Source: CAIKMD01 sp963729935 | Lineage (GTDB): Bacteria; Pseudomonadota; Alphaproteobacteria; ATCC43930; CGMCC-115725 | Reading direction: 5' to 3' | NCBI GenBank assembly: GCA_963729935.1 | Contig: CAVSPW010000009.1 | Location: forward strand, 1 to 64,000 | Length of the DNA: 64,000 bases | Shown: positions 35,830 through 45,736 of the stretch, one piece after another | Position numbering within the stretch: the stretch's first letter is position 1 | Layout of the letters: each line of letters opens with the position of its first letter | The notes under the pieces: generated by a model | Told to the model about the DNA's origin: nothing | What the model saw: the letters and a program-made list of their open reading frames with translations, nothing else | Databases searched by the model: none | Translations under genes and position numbers: made by a program

Positions 35830-36264
35830 TCAACCGGCCCGGTCGGGCCGCGAGGGCTCAGAAATCCCCCGCAGCGCCTCTTCCGCGAGATGCTCGCCGG
35901 CCCGGGTTGCAATATCTCCGAGAGAGATCACGCCGACGAGACGGTTGTCGCGGGTGAACACGAGCAGGCGACGGATTTGGATGTCGATCATATGCTTGAC
36001 GACGTCATGAGCCATATCGTCTTCGAGACAATAATGAACCTCGTCGGTCATGATCTCTTCAACATTGGTCATGTTCGGACTGAGGTCGGCGGCGACGGCG
36101 CGCAGGGCGATGTCGCGGTCTGTGATGACACCGACGACCCGTTTGCCATTGGAAACGGGCAGGAAGCCGATATTGAGCTTGTCCATGATCGTGGCCGCTT
36201 TTTGCAGGGAATCCTCCGGTCTGACGACCTCGACCTCTCGGGTCATGATTTCCGCGGCCCTCAT
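35830..36264 (-). CDS. CBS-pair protein
   Basis: 144 residues with two CBS domains and nothing else. The first is AAEIMTREVEVVRPEDSLQK to GVITDRDIALRA; the second is VEEIMTDEVHYCLEDDMAHD to GVISLGDIATRA. CBS pairs bind adenosine nucleotides and sense energy state. Start at ATG after GAAGGGGAATCAA; a longer frame upstream lacks a good site. The FNR-type palindrome at 36333 is centred about 75 bases before the start, consistent with a promoter around 36298. Confidence 0.85.
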   Translation of the reverse strand: MRAAEIMTREVEVVRPEDSLQKAATIMDKLNIGFLPVSNGKRVVGVITDRDIALRAVAADLSPNMTNVEEIMTDEVHYCLEDDMAHDVVKHMIDIQIRRLLVFTRDNRLVGVISLGDIATRAGEHLAEEALRGISEPSRPDRAG

Positions 36265-36332
36265 TTGATTCCCCTTCGCCTGATTTCGGCTGGATTCGGC
36301 TATCACCACATCATCGCGATTGATTGCGATCT

Positions 36333-36346
36333 TTGAGTTGGATCAA
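36333..36346. promoter_or_regulatory. FNR/FixK-type box upstream of CBS gene
   Basis: TTGAG-TTGG-ATCAA, nine of ten half-site positions matching TTGAT-N4-ATCAA. If activated at -41.5, transcription toward the CBS gene would start near 36298, 34 bases before its ATG. It could also serve the rightward DUF2784-like gene. Confidence 0.6.
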
Positions 36347-36553
36347 AGGACGTGACCGTTGGCGGTTGGGCCTCACGAGCACGAAGATGTACGCTCCCGA
36401 TGAACCGGTGGAGCACCGGTACGCTCGTTGAGCGGGTTCGGGCCGCTGCGGCCTCCACGGGCTGGCGCGCAAACCGAAGGACGAGCAAACTGGAGGAAGA
36501 GAACAGGGCATTCGGCGGGCGGGACGGGGTCGAGACATTCCCAGGATCGATAT

Positions 36554-36973
36554 ATGACGCCACAGCGATTGTCGGAGCTTGCATCTCTGATCTTGTATAT
36601 CCACGTCGTTGTCATTGGGTTCAACGTGTTCGGGCTCGTCGTGATCCCGATCGGCGCATGGCGCGGCTGGAAATTCGTCCGCATCTTCTGGTGGCGAGCC
36701 TTGCATCTTGCGATATTGGGCGTCGTGGCGTTTCAGGCTCTGTTCGATCGGATCTGCTTTTTGACGTTATGGCAAAATGAATTGCTGCGCGGGGCCGGTG
36801 AAGCAGGATCCGAAGCGCCGCTCGTGCAAAGCTGGATAATCCGGGCGATTTTTTGGCCGCTGCCGATCTGGGCTTTCGCCGTCCTCTACGGCCTGATCTG
36901 GATCTACGTATTGGCGCTATGGTGGCTCGTGCCCCCGCGACCGGAGTCGAAGGCCTTCTCCGCGCGCGGATAG
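36554..36973 (+). CDS. Small membrane protein (DUF2784-like)
   Basis: 139 residues. The first helix is LASLILYIHVVVIGFNVFGL, then a Trp-rich segment (WRGWKFVRIFWWRALHL) with a second helix, and two more near residues 92-128. The layout of a conserved His in the first helix, a Trp-rich turn and a C-terminal helix pair matches DUF2784. Function unknown. The start is the internal ATG before MTPQRLSEL because the upstream part of the frame has no protein character. Lies between a divergent FNR-type box and the Crp/Fnr gene. Confidence 0.65.
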   Translation: MTPQRLSELASLILYIHVVVIGFNVFGLVVIPIGAWRGWKFVRIFWWRALHLAILGVVAFQALFDRICFLTLWQNELLRGAGEAGSEAPLVQSWIIRAIFWPLPIWAFAVLYGLIWIYVLALWWLVPPRPESKAFSARG

Positions 36974-37217
36974 CGGCGAATCGGCCCCGTAAACGATTGA
37001 AAAACATAATATTATCTTAGCGGTCGTGCCTCAAGGCGCCGCCGCCGCGACGCCTTTGGCGGGCGAATGGCTCGACCCGTAAGGCCAATCCCATACGCAC
37101 AATTCCGGATTTCGGTCCGTGGCGTTTTGATTAACCATGCGCCTAGGAACAAGCGCAGCAGAAGGACGATGCCGTGCCCGCCACCGAGGGTCAAATCGTG
37201 AAGCGCGCGGCGCTCCC

Positions 37218-37889
37218 ATGATTGAGGGAAGCGTTTCTTCCGCCGACGCATCCGGGACGGGATTCTTGGACCGAGCCGGCACGCTTATCACGATCAAACG
37301 AGGGCAGCCTCTTTTCCGCGAGGGCGAGAGGGCGGATTGCTGCTTCAAGGTGGTCTCGGGGGCGGTGCGTGGCTGTAGGCATTCGACCGATGGTCGCCGG
37401 CAAATCGGCAATTTCTTTCTCGACGGCGATTTCATCGCGTTCGATGCCGGCGCCTTCTATTCCTTTACCGCCGAATCGATCACCGACACGAGATTGATCC
37501 GCTACGCGCGCCGAAAGCTGGACGCGTTGGTGGCGCGTGAGCCTCAAGTCGCGATCTCCGTGCTCGACACGATGCAGCAGGGACTTCTGGCCATGCGCGA
37601 GCGCATGGCATGGCTTGGGCATATGAGTGCGATGGAGCGCGTTGCGTCCTTCCTTCTCGCTCTCGCCGATCGTGGGGACCAAGCGCTGGTAAATTTGCCC
37701 ATGACCCGCACGGATATTGCCGACCATCTCGGCCTGACCATCGGAACCCTGAGCCGCGCCCGCAGTCAACTCACGCACGAGGGCATCATTGCTCAGCGCG
37801 GCGCGCATGCGGTCATGATCGAAGACCGCAATGCGCTCGAAGATCTCGCCGAAATGTCCGAGGCCCGAGCCGCGCTTGAGCGAGGCTAG
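37218..37889 (+). CDS. Crp/Fnr-family transcriptional regulator
   Basis: 223 residues. Cyclic-nucleotide-type beta-roll at residues 20-105 (LFREGERADCCFKVVSGAVR), the dimer helix with ERVASFLL, and a winged helix-turn-helix at 163-186 (TRTDIADHLGLTIGTLSRAR). The N-terminal Cys cluster of true FNR is absent, so no Fe-S cluster is expected; Cys41, 42 and 53 could still sense redox. In FNR and FixK the recognition helix reads TxETxSR; here it is TIGTLSR, with Gly176 in place of the Glu that reads the G of TTGAT. It is the only regulator in the island. Start ATG chosen by the domain edge; an earlier one is possible. Confidence 0.85.
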   Translation: MIEGSVSSADASGTGFLDRAGTLITIKRGQPLFREGERADCCFKVVSGAVRGCRHSTDGRRQIGNFFLDGDFIAFDAGAFYSFTAESITDTRLIRYARRKLDALVAREPQVAISVLDTMQQGLLAMRERMAWLGHMSAMERVASFLLALADRGDQALVNLPMTRTDIADHLGLTIGTLSRARSQLTHEGIIAQRGAHAVMIEDRNALEDLAEMSEARAALERG

Positions 37890-37949
37890 GCACGGCGGTG
37901 TCATTTCACGCAGGTGAATGGACCAGGAGACAGGGGAAGGAGCGCGGAT

Positions 37950-38660
37950 ATGATTCAGACGCAAGCCAAGGATGTAATGACAACCGCCATCGTTACCATA
38001 CGCCCCGAGACGACTGTCGGCGAGATCGCGAAGACGCTGCTGGATCGGCGCATCAGCGCGGTACCGGTTCTCGACGACCGAGGCGCGATTGTGGGGATCG
38101 TCAGCGAAGGCGACCTCATGCGCCGGCCGGAATCGGCCACGGAGAGGCGTAGTTCCTGGTGGCTCGCATTTCTGACATTGGGAGAAGACGATGCGCGCCG
38201 CTTCGTAAAGACGCACGGACGCCATGCGCGCGATGTCATGACCCGGGATGTCGTGACTATCGATGAAGAAGCGACTTTGGAGCAGGTCGCCCATATCCTG
38301 GAGAGCCGACACATAAAGCGGCTGCCGGTCCTTCGGGGCGGCAAGCTGGTTGGCATCGTAAGCCGCGCGGATTTATTGCGCGGCCTTGCTTCGGCAAAGC
38401 TCGAGGGCGCGCCGAGTGCGGATGATCGCGCCTTGCGCGAGGCGATCGAGGCCGCCATTCATGAGCATGCCGGCTTCGATTCCCCATTCATCGGGGTTAC
38501 GGTGAAAAACGGCATCGCGGAACTCTGGGGCGGGGTTCGGACGCCGGCCGCCAAGGATGCGGCGCGCGTCGCCGCCGAAAACGTACCGGGTGTCAGCAAG
38601 GTCCATGACCGGATTACAGTTTTCTCGCGGGATGTTCGAAACGCCATGTGGGCCGAATAA
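37950..38660 (+). CDS. CBS-CBS-BON protein
   Basis: 236 residues. Two CBS domains (VMTTAIVTIRPETTVGEIAK; GIVSEGDLMRRPE; DVMTRDVVTIDEEATLEQ; GIVSRADLLRGL) are followed by a BON domain at about 160-230 (VTVKNGIAELWGGVRTPAAK to VSKVHDRI). This three-domain architecture is common in stress-linked clusters of proteobacteria. CBS pairs bind adenylates; BON domains bind lipids or membranes. The start follows GGGGAAGGAGCG. 61 bases after the regulator gene, so possibly co-transcribed with it. Partner of the separate CBS and BON genes of the island. Confidence 0.85.
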   Translation: MIQTQAKDVMTTAIVTIRPETTVGEIAKTLLDRRISAVPVLDDRGAIVGIVSEGDLMRRPESATERRSSWWLAFLTLGEDDARRFVKTHGRHARDVMTRDVVTIDEEATLEQVAHILESRHIKRLPVLRGGKLVGIVSRADLLRGLASAKLEGAPSADDRALREAIEAAIHEHAGFDSPFIGVTVKNGIAELWGGVRTPAAKDAARVAAENVPGVSKVHDRITVFSRDVRNAMWAE

Positions 38661-38847
38661 GCGCCGCTGAGAAGATCCGCGCCCGCGCGCAACGCCTTTC
38701 TCCGCCGCTTTTCGCGTCAAGAGGAAATGCCCTCGCGGCGGAGAGCCAGGTCGTTGATCGAATCACGGATGCGCGGCGGTTTGGGACGCAGGCGTGAGAG
38801 TTGAACGAAGAGATCCGGCCTTCGCGGGATGTGCTCTGTGGCTTTCC

Positions 38848-39072
38848 TCACGGCTCGTCAGGCGGGGTCCCGCAGACTGACTCGTCCCTGTTTCGAATCT
38901 CAGGCGCTCCTGCATCGATCCGATCGGGTGCCACGTCGACTTCAAAATTCTCGCTTGTGCGCCCTTGCGGTCCGAGTTGCGCCCGATCGGGAGGCAAACG
39001 GTTGCTTTCAGGGGGCGGGCGCTTGGCACGGCGCCGTACCTTGTGAACGCGCCTGTGCGGTTTCGCATCCAT
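38848..39072 (-). CDS. Small basic/acidic protein, 74 aa
   Basis: The sequence is MDAKPHRRVHKVRRRAKRPP then charged residues ending DAGAPEIRNRDESVCGTPPD. GGAGG sits five bases before the ATG, among the best ribosome binding sites in the island, so I accept it despite the odd composition. Two overlapping frames read less well. It lies downstream of the FNR-type box at 39187 (a start near 39152 would give an 80-base leader). Function unknown; predicted disordered. Confidence 0.45.
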   Translation of the reverse strand: MDAKPHRRVHKVRRRAKRPPPESNRLPPDRAQLGPQGRTSENFEVDVAPDRIDAGAPEIRNRDESVCGTPPDEP

Positions 39073-39186
39073 TCATTCCTCCAAGCTCGCTCCTGCGGCG
39101 GCGCGGGAAGCAGAACCCGTTGCGCAAACATCTGGCGAGGCGCCGCTCTGAGCGGACACATCTTGCCGCAGCGGTTGCGTCAAAAC

Positions 39187-39200
39187 TTGACGCAAATCAA
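39187..39200. promoter_or_regulatory. FNR/FixK-type box, small protein/archease gap
   Basis: TTGAC-GCAA-ATCAA in the 337-base gap between the divergent genes. The rest of that gap is AT-richer than its surroundings and has no gene. It could act leftward on the 74-aa gene or rightward on archease-rtcB, where the leader would be about 175 bases. Confidence 0.55.
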
Positions 39201-39409
39201 ATTGTCGTTTCCGCACCCGTCATAAATATATTTGGAGGCGAGTGCTTCGAAGCGATGAACCTCGCCCTTGCATATCGGACGCTCTTCGGGCGCTCCGAAG
39301 AGGAAGGGTGTGCCCTTCGTGGCGCAGAGAGCGCTCATGAATAGAGATGAGCGGCCATTATGGATGAGCACGCATGTGCTCGGCGGATTGCTTGCCGCTT
39401 GGAGATGCC

Positions 39410-39835
39410 ATGCCTATTGAAGCGCGCGCCGAGCACTTCCCGCATGGGGCGGACATCGGTGTGCGCGGGATCGGCTCGACCCGAGAAGAAGCGTTCGAGC
39501 AAGCGGCGATGGCGCTTTCGGCGATCGTGGTGGATGTTTCCGCGATTCGTCTCCGGCATCGCGTCCATCTCGAATGCGAAGCCCCGACCGATGCCATGCT
39601 GCTCGTCGATTGGCTTAATGCCGTCATTTACCGAATGGCCGTAGATCATTCTATTTTCGGCCAATTCAAAGTCGCGTTCGATGAACATCATTTGCGAGCC
39701 GATGCCTGGGGCGAACCGATCGATCCGCTTCGCCACGCGCCGGCCGTCGAGGCGAAGGGGGCAACCTATACGGCGCTCAAGCTGGAGCAACGCGCCGATG
39801 GGGCGTGGATCGCCCAATGCGTGATTGACGTCTGA
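39410..39835 (+). CDS. Archease, RtcB activator
   Basis: 141 residues. Archease family: EHFPHGADIGVRGIG at the N-terminus with the Asp metal ligand, SAIVVDVSAIRLRHRV, then LVDWLNAVIYRM, and a C-terminal end in ACTIC style (CVIDV). Archeases let RtcB do repeated rounds of guanylation. Start at ATG after GGAG at five bases. It lies 39 bases before rtcB on the same strand, supporting an archease-rtcB operon. Confidence 0.9.
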   Translation: MPIEARAEHFPHGADIGVRGIGSTREEAFEQAAMALSAIVVDVSAIRLRHRVHLECEAPTDAMLLVDWLNAVIYRMAVDHSIFGQFKVAFDEHHLRADAWGEPIDPLRHAPAVEAKGATYTALKLEQRADGAWIAQCVIDV

Positions 39836-39874
39836 ACGACGCAGTGTTGAAACCCCTATGGAGGGCGCAAGGCA

Positions 39875-41305
<1,431 letters not shown>

Positions 41306-41351
41306 CGTCGATCGAAGGGCTCCCGGATCGGGTTTCCCCGGATCTGCGGTG

Positions 41352-41365
41352 TTGATTCACGTCAA
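41352..41365. promoter_or_regulatory. FNR/FixK-type box before PEBP gene
   Basis: TTGAT-TCAC-GTCAA, 95 bases before the PEBP start. Centre 41358.5, so a -41.5 promoter would start near 41400. It lies in the 154-base gap after rtcB. Confidence 0.65.
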
Positions 41366-41459
41366 TGTGGGCGCTCGTGGACGCCTCTAAGCTTTTCGAT
41401 CGCAAGAGCCGATCCGGCGCGAGCCGTGTCGAAAGGTCCAGCGGCGACGGGAGCCGAGG

Positions 41460-41912
41460 ATGCAGTTGAAGAGCGAAGCCTTCAAACCGGGCGGCAAGAT
41501 CCCCGCGCGGTTCACCTGCGACGACGCCGACACGCCGCCGCCGCTCGCATGGCCGGGCGCGCCGCGGCAAAGCCGGAGTTATGCCATCGTCTGCCGCGAT
41601 CCCGACGCGCCTTCAGGGGTGTGGTATCATTGGGCAATTTTTGACATCCCCGCCGCTCTGTCGGGGCTGGCCGCCGGCCGGTCTTCGGCTGGTGCCACTG
41701 CGCGCGAGGCGATCAATGATTTTGGCAAGCGCGGCTATGGCGGGCCCTGTCCGCCGCACGGTCATGGAACCCACCACTACCATTTCACGATCTACGCGCT
41801 CGATGTCGAGAGCCTCGACCTTCCGGCGGGCGGGGGTTGCCGAGACGCCGAAAGAGCGGCAGCGGCTCATGCGATCGTGACCGCGGAACTGATCGGCACC
41901 TATGCAAGATAG
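41460..41912 (+). CDS. YbhB/PEBP-family protein
   Basis: 150 residues. The phosphatidylethanolamine-binding fold: FKPGGKIPARFTCDD, then the ligand pocket DPDAPSGVWYHWAIFDIP and YGGPCPPHGHGTHHYHFTIY. PEBP pocket residues (Asp, His, and the GxCPP-H turn) are intact. Family members bind phospholipid heads or inhibit proteases or kinases; the bacterial role is not known. The start has no strong ribosome binding site. The next gene begins 23 bases on. Confidence 0.85.
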   Translation: MQLKSEAFKPGGKIPARFTCDDADTPPPLAWPGAPRQSRSYAIVCRDPDAPSGVWYHWAIFDIPAALSGLAAGRSSAGATAREAINDFGKRGYGGPCPPHGHGTHHYHFTIYALDVESLDLPAGGGCRDAERAAAAHAIVTAELIGTYAR

Positions 41913-41935
41913 GTTGTGGTCCCATGGAGGCGGTG

Positions 41936-42658
41936 ATGGAACGCAGGGAAGCGATTTTGCAAGCGGCCTTGAAGGCGCTGAAGGCCGGGTCCCGCGCAGA
42001 TATCGCCAATCCTCCGCTCACGGCGGGCTGGGAAAACGGCGACCTCATCATCGAAGGTGAGGTCGCCAGCGTCGCAGCAAAGAAGCTGGCGCTAGAGAGG
42101 GTGGCGTCTATCGAAGGCGTGGTGGGAATCGTCGACCGGCTTCGCGTGGCGCCGGCCCAGCGGATGGGCGATGGCGAAATCCGCGATGGAGTCCGGGACG
42201 CCCTGGTCGCGGAGCCTGCTTTGGCGTCTTGCGGGATCGATCTGAAAGCCGATGGCAAACGAGTTCCCGTACAAGTGCCTTCTCCGATCGATGGCAACAT
42301 CACCGTCACGGTGAGCAACGGGGTCGTGACGCTCGACGGCGAGGTCTGCGGCCTGGGACGCAAACGCCTTGCCGGCGTGCTCGCCTGGTGGGTGCCCGGC
42401 ACGCGGGACGTCGTGAACGGCCTGGGCGTGATGCCGGATGAGTCCGACAGCGACGATGAGATTACCGATGCCGTCCGGCTGGCACTCGAGAAGGATCCCT
42501 TCGTGAACGCGTCTCAGATCAGGATCTCGACTCGTGGATGCGTCGTGACCTTGCAAGGCCTCGTGCCGACTGCCGCGGAGCGAGAAATGGCAGAATCGGA
42601 CGCCTGGTACGTCTTCGGGGTCGACAAGGTCGTGAACCTTGTCGATGTGCGCCCTTAA
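41936..42658 (+). CDS. Triple-BON protein, cytoplasmic
   Basis: 240 residues with three BON domains: residues about 25-75 (GDLIIEGEVASVAAKKLALE), 115-165 (ITVTVSNGVVTLDGEV), and 180-240 (ISTRGCVVTLQGLVP). No signal peptide is seen, unlike periplasmic BON proteins such as OsmY, so I predict a cytoplasmic location. The second ATG after GGAGG (five bases) is chosen over one four codons upstream. Follows the PEBP gene closely and probably shares its FNR-type promoter. Confidence 0.8.
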   Translation: MERREAILQAALKALKAGSRADIANPPLTAGWENGDLIIEGEVASVAAKKLALERVASIEGVVGIVDRLRVAPAQRMGDGEIRDGVRDALVAEPALASCGIDLKADGKRVPVQVPSPIDGNITVTVSNGVVTLDGEVCGLGRKRLAGVLAWWVPGTRDVVNGLGVMPDESDSDDEITDAVRLALEKDPFVNASQIRISTRGCVVTLQGLVPTAAEREMAESDAWYVFGVDKVVNLVDVRP

Positions 42659-42695
42659 CGAGCCGCGCGCATCGATCGACATCCCCCAGAACGGC

Positions 42696-42709
42696 TTGAT
42701 CTAGCTCAA
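42696..42709. promoter_or_regulatory. FNR/FixK-type box before two small genes
   Basis: TTGAT-CTAG-CTCAA. It lies 60 bases before the ATG of the 70-aa gene. A -41.5 promoter would start near 42744, with TAAGCT near 42732 as a possible -10 box. Confidence 0.65.
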
Positions 42710-42768
42710 TTTGGCGAAGCGCAGAACCGATAAGCTTAACCAATTCATTGCACCGATGGAGTTGTAAG

Positions 42769-42981
42769 ATGCTCAACCCGAGTGGAGACAGCCCCGAAAT
42801 CGTCGCACTGGCTTTGCTTGAACGGATCGCGCGCGCGGAAGGGCGTCAATTCGATCGCAAACCGGAAGACGGCATGACCGTGGCGGACCGGCGCTGGATT
42901 CTCGACACTTATTTCGACTGCCTCGCAGCGGCGCGGGGCCATCGCCCGACGGCAAGTGTCGCGAAGGAACTCTCCCTCTGA
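42769..42981 (+). CDS. Small helical protein, 70 aa
   Basis: The sequence runs SPEIVALALLERIARAEGRQ, then TVADRRWILDTYFDCLAAAR. It is a soluble, helical protein with a Trp/Tyr-rich centre. The ATG is preceded by GGAGTTGTAAG. Its stop TGA overlaps the next ATG (TGATGG), so the two small genes are co-translated. Likely a conserved small family of FNR-controlled alphaproteobacterial genes; function unknown. Confidence 0.65.
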   Translation: MLNPSGDSPEIVALALLERIARAEGRQFDRKPEDGMTVADRRWILDTYFDCLAAARGHRPTASVAKELSL

Positions 42982-43226
42982 TGGCGGCCGGTGCGATGAA
43001 GATATATGCGATTGAGGCCTATGGCGGCCCGCTGCGAACCGACGGCGCGGTTGCTCACTTTACGGTCTGCGCCCATAGCGGCGGCGAGGCGATCGACATT
43101 GTGCGCCGCAGCAGCCTCGGCCAGCGATATGGACGGTTCGAGATGCTCGAGGAGACCGGTGAATTCGATGCCGATGAGCCCGGGATTATTACTCAGGATG
43201 AGGAGCCGCACGCCGAGCGCGCGTGA
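42981..43226 (+). CDS. Small protein, 81 aa, coupled to the preceding gene
   Basis: The sequence runs IYAIEAYGGPLRTDGAVAHF, CAHSGGEAIDIVRRSSLGQR, then an acidic tail (DADEPGII). A beta-alpha-beta pattern is suggested. It starts in the stop codon of the preceding gene. An alternative start at the fifth residue pair (MKIYAIE) is possible. Function unknown. Confidence 0.6.
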   Translation: MAAGAMKIYAIEAYGGPLRTDGAVAHFTVCAHSGGEAIDIVRRSSLGQRYGRFEMLEETGEFDADEPGIITQDEEPHAERA

Positions 43227-43626
43227 TCGGTCTCAATCGGACCGTGATAATCCGCGCCGCGCGAAAACCGTGCCGATAAACCGCGACCGCGGCGAAAGTT
43301 TCCCCTCTCGGCCGGCAAATGATCGGCCGTATGTGATGCCGTGGCGGGTCCGCCTGATCGCTTGTAACCGCGCCGATTTGCCACGCGCAACACGCAAACC
43401 GGCTCGGGATTACAGATGGCGTTTGCGGCGGACAATCCCCGTTAGCGCCGTGCCGCATCGGAAGACCAGCATCGTGGAACCTAGTCGCGGCACCTCGCCA
43501 TTGGCCGCGACGACCGGAATAGCGGTGCAGGGATGTTCGTCGGCTCGGACCGGGCGCGGCTGGATGTCGTCACGCGATGCGGGCTGCGGCGACGTGCCGC
43601 GCTAAACCTTGGACGCGAAGAATCCA
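43227..43626. other. Gap without recognisable gene
   Basis: About 400 bases of GC-rich sequence. Frames on both strands are Arg/Ser/Pro-rich and look like noise. CGATCCGATT-style hairpins are not obvious. No FNR-type box found. Confidence 0.45.
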
Positions 43627-44538
43627 ATGGTTGGACCGATAACGAAACGAACTGAAGATGAAACTCTTCGACCGCCGGGCTTGAGGCCCAGCAGAACCAA
43701 TGCGGCGGTTGCGGCCATGCTTGAACAGGCGGCGGCGTTGATGGAAGAGCAAGGCGGCAATCCCTTTCGCGTCCGTGCGTACCGGCGCGCAGCGGAGTCG
43801 GTGCGAAGGCTCGACGTCGAGGTGAGCGAGATTGCGGCGCGAGAGGGAAATGCCGGACTCCAACGGATATCGGGCATTGGTCGAGCGATCGCGGCGGCGA
43901 TCGAGAAAATTCTGAGGACGGGGCGCTGGATGCAACTCGCGCGTTTGCGTGGCGAGGCCGATCCCGAAAGATTGTTCGGGACGATCGCCGGTATCGGCCC
44001 CTCCTTGGCGCGGCGAATCCATGAAACCCTTCACGTCGACACGTTGGAAGCACTTGAAATCGCGGCCCATGACGGGAGACTCGAAACCGTGCCCGGCATC
44101 GGCCGACGCCGGGCCGCGGCGATCCGCAGCCTTCTCGCCGATATGCTGCAACGTGTCCGGGTGGGGCGAGGAACGCCGGCCGAGGAGCCTCCTGTGGCGA
44201 TGCTCTTGGATGTCGACCGAGAATATCGCGCACTGGCGCGGGCCGACCGGCTGCCGAAGATTGCGCCGAAGCGCTTCAACCCCAAAGGCGAGGCATGGCT
44301 CCCCATTCTCCACACCGAGCGTGACGGGTGGAATTTTACCGTCCTCTATTCCAATACCGCGCGCGCCCATGAGTTGGGGAGGATCGGTGATTGGGTCGTC
44401 GTTTACTTCGAGCGCGACACTCAACCCGAAGGTCAGCGAACAATCGTCACGGAAAAGCGCGGCGAGCTCGCCGGCAAACGGGTCGTTCGCGGCCGAGAGC
44501 AGGAATTGGTTGACCTTCTCCCGCAATCCACAGCGTGA
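43627..44538 (+). CDS. Helix-hairpin-helix protein (PolX N-terminal-like)
   Basis: 303 residues. The first 190 look like the 8-kDa domain plus HhH motifs of family-X DNA polymerases: AAVAAMLEQAAALMEEQGGN, FRVRAYRRAAESVRRL, RISGIGRAIAAAIEKI, TIAGIGPSLARRI and TVPGIGRRRAAAI. The polymerase catalytic Asp triad and the PHP domain of PolX are absent. The C-terminal 100 residues (GWNFTVLYSNTARAHELGRI, WVVVYFERD, RTIVTEKRGELAGKRVVRG) form a second domain I recognise only as a companion seen in such proteins. Probably a structure-specific DNA binder. The start is uncertain: an upstream TTG is also possible. Confidence 0.7.
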   Translation: MVGPITKRTEDETLRPPGLRPSRTNAAVAAMLEQAAALMEEQGGNPFRVRAYRRAAESVRRLDVEVSEIAAREGNAGLQRISGIGRAIAAAIEKILRTGRWMQLARLRGEADPERLFGTIAGIGPSLARRIHETLHVDTLEALEIAAHDGRLETVPGIGRRRAAAIRSLLADMLQRVRVGRGTPAEEPPVAMLLDVDREYRALARADRLPKIAPKRFNPKGEAWLPILHTERDGWNFTVLYSNTARAHELGRIGDWVVVYFERDTQPEGQRTIVTEKRGELAGKRVVRGREQELVDLLPQSTA

Positions 44539-44559
44539 TGTTACGCCGTCCTGCCGGGT

Positions 44560-44573
44560 CTGAGACAGGTCAA
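44560..44573. promoter_or_regulatory. Weak FNR-type match before the PRPP synthetase
   Basis: CTGAG-ACAG-GTCAA: two of five positions differ in the left half. The position is good: a -41.5 promoter would start near 44608, 26 bases before the ATG. Weak; may be chance. Confidence 0.3.
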
Positions 44574-44633
44574 CCTCTGTTCCGCGGCCGTGGATTACTT
44601 TTTACGGGTGCATGATCGTGCCAGGAGGAATCC

Positions 44634-45596
44634 ATGTCGGCCGGTAAACTCGCATTGTTCACCCTTGAAGGAACGGCGGACTATGCCGCCCGCGTGTCCG
44701 CACGCTTGGAAGCGCCGCTGCTCCCGGTCGAAGAGCGCAGCTTCGAGGACGGGGAGCATAAAGTGCGCCCGCTCGCACCGGTTCGCGGGCTCGATGCCTA
44801 CGTCATTCACGCCTTGCACGGCGACACGACCAGATCGGTAAACGACAAGCTCTGCCGGTTGCTCTTTTTGATTGCCACCTTGAAGGACCACGGCGCGGCG
44901 CGGGTGACAGCCGTCCTGCCCTATCTCTGCTATGCACGCAAGGACAGGCGGACCCAACCTTATGACCCGGTTACGTCGCGCTACGTCGCATCATTGTTCG
45001 AAGCCATGGCCACCGACCGGATTATCGCCGTCGAGGTTCACAACGTCGCCGCTTTCGACAATGCATTTCGTTGTCCGACAAGGCACATCGACACCGCCGA
45101 GTTCTTCGCAAAGCACTTCGCGTCTCTGGAGAAGGATGCCGCGCTCACCGTCGTCTCCCCGGATGCCGGCGGGGTGAAGCGCGCCGAATTGTTCCGTCGT
45201 GCCCTTGAGCGCTTGTCGGGGAAGGCTGTCGACAATGCCTTTGTCGAGAAATATCGCAGCGGAGGGGTTGTGACCGGCGGCGCGCTCGTCGGCGGGCTTA
45301 AAGACAAGACGGCCATCATTCTCGATGATTTGATCAGCACCGGGGGCACGCTCTTGCGGGCCGCCAAGGCCTGCCGCGCCGCGGGCGCTCGCCGCGTCTT
45401 CGGCGCCGCCGCGCATGGCCTTTTCATGGGCGGCGCGTCAGATCTGTTTGTCTCCGCCGATTTCGATGCCCTGGTTGTCTCCGACACCGTTCCGCTCTCC
45501 GAGAGCTTGCCGCGCGGGAGCCGCGATCGTCTCACCGTACTCGATTCAACATCGCTCGTGGCTGACGCGATCGCTGGGGCACATGAAGAAGACTGA
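44634..45596 (+). CDS. Ribose-phosphate pyrophosphokinase-like protein
   Basis: 320 residues. It would make PRPP from ribose-5-phosphate and ATP. The PRPP loop is LDDLISTGGTLL near residues 223-234; the flexible-loop region is ARKDRRTQPYDPVTSRYVA; SPDAGGVKRAEL is the substrate-binding stretch. All are in the usual order for Prs, but the sequence is more divergent than a housekeeping prs (ISTGGT for IDTAGT), so I treat it as a second, accessory copy. Start after CAGGAGGAATCC. It heads a rightward run with GYD, hydrolase and phosphoribosyltransferase genes. Confidence 0.85.
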   Translation: MSAGKLALFTLEGTADYAARVSARLEAPLLPVEERSFEDGEHKVRPLAPVRGLDAYVIHALHGDTTRSVNDKLCRLLFLIATLKDHGAARVTAVLPYLCYARKDRRTQPYDPVTSRYVASLFEAMATDRIIAVEVHNVAAFDNAFRCPTRHIDTAEFFAKHFASLEKDAALTVVSPDAGGVKRAELFRRALERLSGKAVDNAFVEKYRSGGVVTGGALVGGLKDKTAIILDDLISTGGTLLRAAKACRAAGARRVFGAAAHGLFMGGASDLFVSADFDALVVSDTVPLSESLPRGSRDRLTVLDSTSLVADAIAGAHEED

Positions 45597-45736
45597 TGCC
45601 GGAGAGTCCTTGATCCATCTCAAAGGCGAGGAGCGGTCGGCGGAATAGCATACAATTTGGTCGGAAAGACGCGTCTCACCGCCGACGCGTTCCGGAACAT
45701 TCAAAGCTTTGCCGAACATCATGAGGGAGAGCCTCG

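Noticed and set aside
37120..37135. TTGATTAACCATG before the Crp/Fnr gene as an FNR box
   Set aside because: Only the left half fits; the right half has no NTCAA, so autoregulation through it is not supported.
43570..44526. Minus-strand frame opposite the HhH gene
   Set aside because: No start site or pattern; the plus strand has repeated HhH motifs.
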